Positions 49,501-61,500 of a stretch of 64,000 nucleotides of DNA are shown here, piece after piece. A model generated the notes under the pieces. The model did no database searches and was not told where the DNA came from. It saw nothing but the letters and a program-made list of their open reading frames with translations. Both the position numbers and the translations under genes were made by a program. This DNA is from Perognathus longimembris pacificus (lineage: Eukaryota; Chordata; Mammalia; Rodentia; Heteromyidae). The stretch lies in NCBI RefSeq assembly GCF_023159225.1, contig NC_063167.1:75251298-75315297 (forward strand), read 5' to 3'. Numbering within the stretch: position 1 is the first letter of the stretch; the number at the start of each line of letters is the position of its first letter.

Positions 49501-52500
49501 ACTGTCCCTGAGGTTTTATTGCTCAAGGCAAGAGATCTACCACTTTGGAGTCTCAGGGACTTTTCTGCCTGGGATGGCTTCAAACTACAATCCTCAGATT
49601 TCAGCCTCCTGAGTAACTAGGATTATGGGTGTAAGCCTCCAGCACCTGGCACTTGTGTTTACATTTGATTTCAAATTCTGTTTTGGTATTTGCCTGCTAT
49701 CACAATCTTTTTGCACTACTGGTGGTAGAACCTAAGGCCTTGCACATGCTATAAATATGTGCTCCACCATCAAACTGTGTCCCCAGCCTCTTACTCCAAT
49801 TTTTTAAAGCATGTCATTAAAATCACATTCTAGAATCCAAGGGGGAGATTCTCTAGAATGGTGTCTATATATGCTTAGTCTTCAACCCTCCCACTGCTAT
49901 CATTCTTTCAATAAATAGTCTAGATATTTGGGATATATCAGATAATGTTCTAGTCATTGAGCTTTAATTCTTACAAACCAAATATGTAAGAGATATTATT
50001 CTACCTCTGTCTCTCTTCTTTATTCCTTACAAGTACTCAGAAGACAATTCCCCATTTTTATGCTTAAGACTATCATTTTGGTATACTTATGAAATAAGTG
50101 TCTTTGGTCCCCTTCCCCTTCCCCTGCCTCATATGTTGAAGACTAAACCCAGCCCTCTGCCTGCATGCTAGTCAAGGGCTCTACAACTCAGCTGTATCTT
50201 AGTCCATATCTTTGATTTCATATATGATGTTCCATAGTTATCATCATTAAAAACTTTAATGAAGGTATTTTGTTATTGATAAAAATGGATCAGTGCCACT
50301 TTTTGCCTTTTCTAGCAACCAACATTAAATTTTATTTTATTGTTTGTCTTAACAGAGTTTTAAAGAATAGACTTACTGGACTTCTTTGTAGTCATTGATA
50401 GTGGTGGTGGTTTTATTGTGGGTGGCACAGGGGGTTGAACTCAGTCACTCATGCTTGTTAGGCAGGCACTCTACCACTGAGATCTCCAGCCCCACTGAAT
50501 TTCTTAAACCAAACATTTGGTTTCTGATGTCCTACAATATTTCTATTCCTGAATAACAAAACTTGGTAATTTTAACTTTCTCAAAATAAAGCTTAAAAAT
50601 AATAAGAAAATATCCCACAAGGCAGAGATTATCATAAAATATCAGGTATATGTCATATTGTTGAAGCTCATGCTACAGGTCAAATTGAACTATACTCTTT
50701 TTCCTTCTTCTTGTTTTTTAAATTTCCAATACCCAGCACATAGTTGTAAGTAAAACATTGAGATGAACACTGAAGAAGAAATGGGATTGTGTGACTTGTT
50801 CCCTTCATTAAAAACAGCCAAGCAAACTTTTCCCCTATTGACATCACTTCCCACATTTGCTAGCACCATCAGCATGTATATAAAAAGAGAGGCTATGAAA
50901 TTTGGGTGCTACAGGAAACCTTTGAGGATTAGTCTTTATGAGTAAACTATAACCGCATATTCCCAAATGAGAGCTGAGAGTGAAACAAGATTTCAGCAAG
51001 CTCTTAGCCTCTCACATTTCTACTTGGAACGCCTCGTTTCACAGTGCCGCTCTGGTCTATTTCTGCCTCCAGAAAGCATCTCTCTTGTCAAAATGAACTT
51101 TTCCATCTCTGTTTTTTCTTATTCAATAATTCTATTGTGAAACTCTCCTAACATCTCTCATAATCTCTAACCATGAATCTTTTTTGTTTTCTTTCTCTAG
51201 TACCTATTTTCATCTTAAACTGCAATTTTCAAGCCATAATACTACTGACATATTAGCATGGAGAAATCTTTTGGGGGTGGTTCTTGAACTGTAGGATGCT
51301 CATCCAGAACCTAACATTTGAATGCCAGAAATGCCTGCTTTACTTACCCCATTGTAGTCTCCCCCCCAAAAAAAGTATGTATAAACAGTTTGTCTGCATG
51401 AGAAGATGGGAAAATCAGCACCAGCTAAGATCCAGTGTGTTCATTTTGTCTACCACATGCCCATTCCCATGCCTGAAACTTGCCCTTTCTGAGGAGCTAG
51501 TGAGGTCTGAAATGCCTGCACCCCTCCTAGCACCTCAGGAGGGTGCAAACCCCAAAGTCTTCCACTACTTCTCTCTGATGGGTCATCCACAACAGTGCTT
51601 TGTTTATGATCACTTTGCAAAGGACTCAGATACATACTTTTAGACCTGGCCTTTCATAATATCATTATGTTTGACAACTTTCCCAGAATCCTATAACCAA
51701 GGACTTGTTAAATTTTTCGGGTTTTACTAAAGATAAACCCTTTCCCTTTTTACTCTTGAAGCCAGGCCTTATCTCCTTCATTTGAGTGACTTTAACATTT
51801 TGAATTGGACCTAGAATGACTGGCTTGTGAGCCTCCTTGACCTAATCCACCCACTTGAACATCTTAATGTTTTCTCAGTATACACTAACTTTGTTTAGGA
51901 CCCCATAAAAGGTAAAAGAAAATGTATGACTGATAAATCAATAAGCCTTCAATTTTTATCCCAAAGGAAGAAGTTGGAACATCCTTCCCAGACCTTGCCA
52001 CAATATTCAAAGACCTTCACCAGTGGTCACCCACCCATGCTTCTGAAGTCAGCTGTGCTTTTGTCTTTCCTATGAATTGTCAATAAAACCTATTTGTGCC
52101 CTTACCAATGGAACAGGCTAAGAGTCCCAGGGCTCTTGCAACAATTTGGTCAACTAAAGGATCTCTTTCCGACAGAGAGTTGAAACAGAAAGCAGTCACT
52201 GAGACTGAGGACAGAGCCAGGATGCAAAGCAGGATGCGTCTTTGACTAATTGAGAAACTATATTTTACTTTTTTATTTTTTTGCCACTACTTGAACTCAG
52301 GACCTGGATGCTTGCTGTCCCAATATTTTTTTTTTTTTTTTTTTTGGTCAAGGACAGCGTTCTACCACTTGAGTTACAGGTCCACTTCTGGCTGTTTTGT
52401 GGGTAGGGTTTGTTTTTTTTGTTTTAGTTAATTGGATAGAAGAGTCTCAGTGACTTTCCTGCCAGGCTGGCTTTATACCATAATCCTCAGATCTCAGTGT

Positions 52501-55500
52501 TCTGAGTAGTTAGGATTATCAGCATGAACCACCAGCTCCTGGCTTACATTTTTTAAATTAATTTGAATTTTAAAAACTGACAAAATTAAGTATATTTGAA
52601 GCAACTGAAGTATGTTTGTTATGTAATCTTCTGGGCACTGTAATCATGCCTGTAATCCTAGCTACTCAGAAAGCTGAGGTCCAGAGTATTGAGGTTCAAA
52701 GCCAGTTTGGACAGAAAAGTTTGCTAGACTCATCTCCAAAGTAATCACATAAAACAAAAACAAACAAACAAACAAACAAAAAAAAAAAAACGAAAAACAG
52801 GGCTAGAGGTGGATGTCAAGTGTAGAGCACCAGCCAAACAAGTAATCCAAGCGAATGTGAGGCTCTGAAGAAAGAAAAAAATTTACCTACAGCTCAGTTG
52901 TTTCTAGCCAGAGTTTAAAATTTGAGAAAAAGCTTAACAAAGTAACAATGTGGAAGACTTAGAATGCATACAAATGTAAAATGTCCTGCATGTTAAATTA
53001 GCAATGTTTTGAAAGTATCAGATAAAATTAAATATGTTATTAAATTTCAACAGGAAGTCTCTAAATGTGACTAGTAAAATTTTTACATCACACCTGTTTA
53101 TTGCATCAATTACATTACAGCATTGACATCAGCTATGGAATATTGGGGGCTTGGGGTTGTTGTTTTTTTGCTAGTGCTGGGGCTTGAACTCAGGGCCTGA
53201 GCACTGTCCCTGGCTTCTTTTTTGCTCAAGGCTAGCACCACTTGAGCCAGAGCTCCACTTCTAACTTTTTCTGTTTATTTGGTGCTGAGGAATCAAACCC
53301 AGGGATTCATGCATGCTAGGCAAGCACTCTACTGCTAAGCCACATGCCTAGCCCAACCGTGGCATATCTTTTTTTATTGTTTATTTATTGTCAAAGCATG
53401 GCATATCTTAAGAACAATGGTCATATCAGTTATTTTTTTTCTTGCTACAAAAAAAGGCATTGCCAGAGGTTTCCCAGCACATCTCATGCAAATCCCATTC
53501 TTAATGGCTTATTCTTGCTTTGCTTCTCATTAATTATTTGCATATGTGCTTTATTTACTTTGCAAATTAAATTGAAATAATTGACAACCATGCTACTTTA
53601 ATTCTGTTTGACATGAATAATAGAGTTTAAATGATTTGTTTTGCTGGTGTCCTGTTTTTACTCTACCATATGCACATTTTAGTAACCTTTATTAAAATAT
53701 ATAGCCTTTGGAGTCTTAATTTGATTTATTATATTATGAAATATTGCCTTTCTATCCAAAATTTGAATCTGTTAGTCATAGACTGAAAATATTTATCTGT
53801 TTTAGGATATAAAGATTAAGAATGCAGACTCTTGGAAAAGCTTAGGCAAACCAGTGAAATCCGCAGGGGTACTGAAATCCTCAGATGAGCTCTTCAACCA
53901 GTTTAGAAAAGCAGCAATAGAAAAGGAAGTAAAAGCCCGAACACAAGCACTAATACGGAAACATCTGGAACACAATACAAAGGAACCAAAAATATCTCAA
54001 GAAAATCAGAGGTCTGTAATTTACTGGATTAAAAAAATAATTTGGGAAGTGCAGAAATGTATTTTAAATATTTTCAAATGATTATGGTGTAGCTATTTAA
54101 TAGAATATAGAACAAATTACAAATGCAAAAGTTACATTCCCCTGGTATTTTTCTAAGTATGTATTTTGAAGATGTGAATAAAGATACAAATATTACTAAG
54201 TTATAATACATTATTCCAAACATACCTTCCACTTTTTTCATTGTACACATAAGAAGATAGTGGTAGTTGAGCCAAGTGCTAGTGACTCAGATCTGTAATC
54301 CTAGCTACTCAGGAGGCTGAGATCTGAGGATCCAAGTTCAAAGTCAACCCAGAAAGGAAAGTCCATTGAAACACTTACCTCCAGTTAACTACCAAAGAGT
54401 CAGAAGTGAAGCTGTGGCTTGAGTGGTAAAGCACTAGCCTTGAGCATAAAATCCCAGGAACAGCTCTTAGGCCCTGAGTTCAAGCCCCAGGACCTGCAGG
54501 CGCACGCACGCGCGCGTGCACACACACACACACACACAATAGTGGTGTACCTTGTTAAATTTCCCCAATCTTTATTTTTGTTGTTGTTAATGTAGATTTC
54601 CCAGTATAAAACTTGGCCCATAAAAGTTATAGTTTAAAAAATAATCATAAGAGCCAGGCACCAGAGGCTCACTCCTGTAATCCTAGCTACTAAGGAGTCT
54701 GAGATTTGAGGATTCACCATTTGAAGCCAGCCTTGCCTGGGCAGAAAAGTCCAGGAAACTCTTACCTCCAATTAAACACCAAAAGCTGAATGTGGAGCTG
54801 TAACTCAAGTGGTAGAGTGCCTAGCATTGAGAAAAGAGAGAGAAAGAGAATGAATGAATGTCTAATATAATTCTGTATATTTTTGTTACTTAATATACAT
54901 TTGTAATAAAAAGCTTTATAGAACTTGAAGCCTACTTTGATCTTTTACTATTTCTTTAAGGGACCTTGGAAATGCACTGACTCTAGAATCTTTTTCAAAT
55001 AAAATGCAAAACATGTGCCATGGAGAAGAACAGAAAGAACATGAGCCATCATCAGAAGCTCAAGATAAATGCAATCCATGGCTTCTCAAAGATCGTAATT
55101 TAGCAAGGGAGAAAGAGCAAGAACGGAGGAGGAGAGAAGCAGTAAGTGGGTTTTAGGTTACTAAATTGTTTTGTATATTCAAAGATGCATTAGAGTGATA
55201 TTTTCATTCTGGGTGAGTATCATACTCTAAAATCAGAGCTTAAAATAAAAAATTCATAGTCAAGGCTGGGAATGTGGCTTACTGGTAGAGTGCTTGCCTA
55301 GCATGCACGAAGCCTTTGGTTCGATTCCTCAGTACCACATAAACAGAAAAAGCCAGCAGTGGCACTGTGGTTCAAGTGGTTGAGTGCTAGCCTTGAGCAA
55401 AAGAAGCTCAGGGACAGTGCCCAGGTCCTGAGTTCAAGCCCTAGGACTGGTAAAAAAAAAAAAAATCATAGTCAAAAGAGACAAGCATAATATAGAATGT

Positions 55501-58500
55501 GGGACTTGGAGTTTAAAGTTGTCTCATAACTTGTAGATACTCTTCTGATTCTTAAAAAAATCTTTAAGTTTCATTTTGGATAAATTCATACTTCTTTTCT
55601 TCAGTGTTTGATCCTCTGAATTTGACAACGTTAATTCTTCTGTACTCTTTCATCAGAGATATTGTAGTTGCTCCTAGAAGTTTGATTTGGATCTTCTTTG
55701 TATTTCTGTTAAACTTTTGAACAAATAGAATGTACTTAAAACTGTTTTATTGGACTTACCTAATTCCAAAATCAGTATCAGTTCAAAGTCAGTTTTATTT
55801 TTATTTTTTTTTGTAAGATGAAAAGATTTTATTTATTTATTTTTTTATTCAAAATTTTTATTATCAAACTGATGTACAGAGAGGTTACAGTTTCATACGT
55901 TAGGCATTGGATACATTTCTTGTACTGTTTGTTACCTTGTCCCTCATACTCAAAGTCAGTTTTAATTGATTCATGAGTCTGTGTGGATATTGGTGTGTTT
56001 TTTTTTCTTTGCATACTTGGTTCTCATTAATGCTAAATTTTAAGAACTTTGTTTTGTCAGTTCTGATAATTCTGAGAATGACATGGATTCACAAAACATA
56101 AAATAACATAGGTTTTTGTTGTTGTTGTTTTGCTAGTCCTAGAGCTTGAACTCAGGACTGGGCACTGTCCCTGACCTTCTTTTGCTCAAGGCTAGCACTC
56201 TACCACTTGAGCCACAGCACCACTTCTGGCTTTTTCTGTGCATGTGGTACTGAGGAATTGAACCCAGGGCTTCATAAATGCTAGGCAAGCACTCTATCAC
56301 TAAGCCACATTCCCAGCCAAGGAACATAGCTTTAAGAAAAAGAATGCTGCTAGCTTTGGTCATAGGATAGATTATAATACAGATTCACTTCTTCAGAAAT
56401 AATAAAGTTTTGTCACCTTCAGTTTTTAAGACAGGGTCCTTCTATGTAACCCTAGTTGGCCTTGAACCTGCTTTTATCTTCCCCTAAGTACTAGGAATGG
56501 AAGCCCTGGTTATGGAGCCTAGCTAGCTTCGTATTTTCTATTATTAAAGTAGAAAAATTGCAGTTGACCTTGTTATGCAGAGATTATTAGCTCATTTTTG
56601 TGGTGCTTAAAATTAAACCCAGGACCTCATGCTAAGAATACTCTTACTCCTGAGCTGCATTCCGGCCCCTGGACTGTTTTGTAATAGCAAGGTCGTAAAA
56701 AGAACTGGCTGCAGTGATATACATGTTACTTATGGAAGCAACAAAATACAGAATCCATTAGCCACCTATGACTATTGAATACGAAGTAAGGCTGATAGAA
56801 CTAAGAAATGAATTTTAGGGGCTGGGAATATGACCTAGTGGCAACAGTGCTTGACTTGTATACTGAAGCCCTGGGTTCAATTCCCCAGCACCACATATAT
56901 AGAAAATGGCCAGAAGTGGCGCTGTGGCTCAAGTAGCAGAGTGCTAGCCTTGAACAAAAAGAAGCCAGGGACAGTGCTCGGGCCCTGAGTCCAAGCCCCA
57001 GGACTGGGGGGAAAAAAAAGTGAATTTTAAACTTTGGTTTTTAATTAATTAGCAACATATTTCTTGGTCGGTTGTGGGGTTTGAACTCAGGGCCTGGGCA
57101 CTGTCCCAGAGCTCTTTTGCTGTAGGCTAATGCCCTACCACTTTGAGTCACAGGTCCACTTCCAGTTTTTGAGTGGTTAAGAGTTGCACACATGGGAACT
57201 TTTTTCCCTGGGCTGGCTTTGAACCACAGTCCTCAGATCTCAACCTCCTGAGTAGCAAGTAGCTAGGATTACAGGCATGAGCCACTGGTTCTTGGCCTTA
57301 TTAACTAGCAACTTTATATATTGCCTATTTTAATTTTTTTTCTGGGGTTATTTTGTTTTGTGGTGCTGGTGATTGAGTTTTGTGCAAGCACTCATCCCTC
57401 TTTCCATGCCTTCAGCACTTTCTCCTTTTAATTTGCTTTCCAGACAGTATTTTTCAGATCCAAACCAGTCCTGAATTTTGAATTTTGATCTTCCTACCTC
57501 TACCTCCCAAGTAGGCAAGATTACAGATATATGCTACTGTACCTGCTCCTGTTTCTGTTTCTTAAGGAACTATTCATTAAAATTTCATTAGTACTTGACT
57601 AATAGTTTTCCACTAGTGACTTGGGGGAGGGGGAGGGCCTGATTTTAGTCACCCCCAAGTGATTTTGCAACAAGCTAGTTTTCACTTAACAATTCAACTA
57701 GCCAAGCTAATAGAACCAATCAATACACTAAACACTTCTTTGGAATTTGACTGGACATAGAACATGTATCAGAGTCCCCAAAAGTTCACTTTTGACCAGT
57801 TTCTCTGACAAGCTTGTGATCTTATTTTGAATGGCTGAACAATAATATTAGAACCACAGAGAAAGGAATATCCAGCTTATGGTGTCAGCTGCTAGGACAC
57901 TCATTGGTATTGTCATGCTACCCACAATTAATGAGTGTAGCGTCTGATTATCTGTCAGTCTATACCCCACAAGCATGGATTTCTGTCAAAACCTAAGATA
58001 CACGAATAGAAGAGAATCTAAAATAAGACTATTTACAATCTTTTACCACCAAAAGCAAGTTTCATTACACATGCTTCCATTTTATAGTATGTCTGTGTCT
58101 ATATACTTCCATAGACACTGAACATTGCAGGCTAAAACAAGAAAGTATCTGCCTGGCACTGGTGGCTCACAACCAGTAATCCTAGCTACTTAGGAGGCTG
58201 AGATTTGAGGATCATTGTTCAAAACCAGGCTGGGCAGCAAAGTCCAAAAGACTCATCTCCAGTTAAACACCAGAAAACCGGAAGTGGTGCTGTGGCACAA
58301 GTAGTAGAGTGCTAACCTTGAGCAAAAGAGTTTAAGTACAGCACCCAGGCCCTGAGTTCAAGTCCCATGACTGGAAAAAAAAATAACCAACAAAAAGCCA
58401 GCTGGAGGTGTAGGAGAGTATCTGCCAACGAAACAAGCTGAGTGAGTGTGAGGCCCGAAGTTTAAACCCTGTTTAAACAAAAACCCAGCAAAACCAAAAA

Positions 58501-61500
58501 TAAAGATGGCATTATTGGATGGGTGTTTACTTTTAACTGAATTTTTTTTGTCCTTTCTTTTTTGGTACTTGGGATCGAACCCAGGACGTTGCACTTGCTA
58601 GGTAAGCACTTTACCACTGAGCTACATCCCAGCCCAAGATGGCACCATTGATCATTTTTGTCTCCTGACTTTTTTTTTTTTTTTTTTTTTTTGCCAGTCC
58701 TAGGGCTTGTACTCGGTGCCTAAGCACTGTCCTGGCTTCTTTTTGCTCAAGACTAGCACTCTACCACTTGAGCCACAGCACCACTTCCATCTTTTTCTGT
58801 GTATGTGGTGCTGAGGAATTGAACCAAGGCTTCATGCATGCTAGGCAAGCACTCTACCACTAAACCACATTCCCAGCCCTACCTCTTGACTTTTCAAAAA
58901 TTGTGATTTTTGTGACTTTTAAGATTAAACTACAAATTGAAAAAAAAATTGTTCTGAATGTTAGATATAAATCTGATTCTATCTTTGTTAAAACACATAG
59001 GATAGAGTTTGATTAAGTCATTTGCCTCCAGTTGCTAAGTGGCAGTCAAAGAAAGCTGTAGATGAAATATATGTATAATGGCTCTCTCACATAAGGAAGA
59101 TAATGGTTTATTTAGAAAACAAGTTTAGGGGCTGGGAATATGGCCTAGTGGTAGAGTGCTTGCCTCACGTGCATGAAACCCTGGGTTTGATTCTTCAGCA
59201 CTACATACACAGAAAAAGCCGGAAGTGGTGCTGTTGCTCAAGTGGTTGAGTGCTACCCTTGAGCAAAAGAAGCCAGGGACAGTGCTCAGGCTCTGAGTTC
59301 AAGCTCCAGGACTGGCAGGGAAAAAAAAGAAGTTTATATATCCAGGACTATGTAAAACAGTGTCTCTAAGTCCATTATTATTAATATTGTTCTGTGAATA
59401 CTGAGAAATACCTGTCTCAGAGAAAGAAATCAAACTTTTTTTTTCAAATTTTTATTATTAAACTGATGTACAGAGAGGTTACAGTTTCATACGTTAGGCA
59501 TTGGATACATTATTGTACTGTTTGTTACCTCGTCCCTCATACCCCCCTCCCTCCTTCCCCTTTCCCTTTCCCCCTATGAGGTGTTCAGTTCACTTAGACC
59601 AAACAGTTTTGCAAGTATTGCTTTTGTAGTTGTTTTTTTTTCTTTTTTTTACCCTGTGACTCTCAATTTTGGTATTCTCTTTCAATTTCCTAGTTCTAAT
59701 ACCAGTATACATGGTTTCCAATATACTCAGATAAGATTACAGAGATAGTGTAGGTACAACCACAGGAAGGTGATACAAGAACATCATCCATAATAGAAGC
59801 TACAGGTACACATGGGACGTTGAAAGTAGTTACAACTGGGGGCTGGGGATATGGCCTAGTGGCAAGAGAGCTTGCCTCGTATACATGAGGCCCTGGGTTC
59901 GATTCCCCAGCACCACATATACAGAAGATGGCCAGAAGTGGCACTGTGGCTCAAGTGGCAGAGTGCTGGCCTTGAGCAAAAGAAGCCAGGGACAGTGCTC
60001 AGGTCCTGAGTCCAAGGCCCAGGACTGGCCAAAAAAAAAAAAAAAAAAGTAGTTACAACTGTGATATAACAATCGTTTCCATAACATGGAGTTCATTTCA
60101 CTTAGCATCATCTTATGTGTTCATAAGGGTATAGCTATTGGGCTCTTGTGATCCACTGCTGTGACTTGCCTAAACCTGTACTAATTATTCCCAATAAGGG
60201 AGACCATAGAGTCCATGTTTCTTTGGGTCTGGCTCACTTCACTTAGTATAATTTTTTCCAAGTCCTTCCATTTCCTTACAAATGGGGCAATGTCATTCTT
60301 TCTGATAGACGCATAATATTCCATTGTGTATATGTACCACATTTTCCTGATCCATTCGTCTACTGAGGGGCATCTGGGTTGGTTCCAGATTCTAGCTATG
60401 ACAAATTGTGCTGCGATGAACATTGTTGTGCTGGTGGCTTTAGTGTGTTCTTGTTTGTGGTCTTTTGGATAGATACCCAAAAGTGGGGCTGCTGGGTCAT
60501 AGGGGAGTTCTATATTTAGCCTTCTGAGGAATCTCCATACTGCTTGCCAGAGTGGCTGAACCAGTTTACATTCCCACCAACAATGAAGTAGGGTTCCCTT
60601 TTGGCCACATCCCCTCCAACAATTGTTATTGTTAGTTTTCTTGATATATAACATTCTTACTGGGGTGAGATGGAATCTCAATGTTGTTTTGATTAGCATT
60701 TCTTTTATGGCCAGTGATGTAGAGCACTTTTTCATCTGTCTCTTGGCCATTCTCATATCCTCATCAGAGAAGTCTCTTTGTAAGTCTTTAGCCCACTTGA
60801 TGAGGGGGCTATTGGTTCTGTGCGGTTTTGTTTTGGAGGAAGGTAATTTTTTTAGTTCTGCATATATTTTAGATATGAGGCCTTTGTCCGTTGAATGGCC
60901 GGTAAAGATCTTCTCCCAGTCTGTGGGCTTTCTGTTTATCTTGAGAGCTATGTCCTTTGCCATGCAGAAGCTTTGCAGTTTGATGCAGTCCCATTTGTCT
61001 AACCTTTCTTTGATTTGTAGCCTTTCTGGGTCTTTGTTAAGGAAGTTCCGTGCTGCGCCAAGGAGCCCAAGTGTTTCTCCTACTCCTTCCTTTAGTGTTT
61101 TCAGAGTGCCTGTTTTGATTTCGAGGTCTTTAATCCATTTGGAGTTGATTTTGGTACAGGGTGATATATAAGGATCTAGTTTTAGTTTGTTGCATGTGTT
61201 GAACCAGCTTTGCCAGCACCATTTGTTAAAGAGGCTATCTTTCTTCCAAGCTATTGTTTTAGCTCCTTTATCAAAGATTAAGTAGGCATAGTTCTGTGGG
61301 TTCATTTCTGGGTCTTCCATTCTGTTCCATTGGTCTTCAGGCCTGTTCCAATACCAAGCTGTTTTTATTACTATAGCTTTATAATATAGCTTGAAGTTGG
61401 GTATTGTAATTCCTCCAGCACTGTTCTTTCTGCTTAGGATTGTTTTTGCTATTCCAGGTCTTTTATTGTTCCATATGAATTTCTGGATTGCTTCCTCTAT

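Noticed and set aside
51284..51643. 119-codon + strand frame in BRDT intron 15
   Set aside because: No domain, no splice signals joining it to BRDT, and composition like surrounding intron.
60623..61171. 182-codon + strand frame
   Set aside because: It is antisense to the intact LINE-1 ORF2 segment, a known shadow of that coding sequence.
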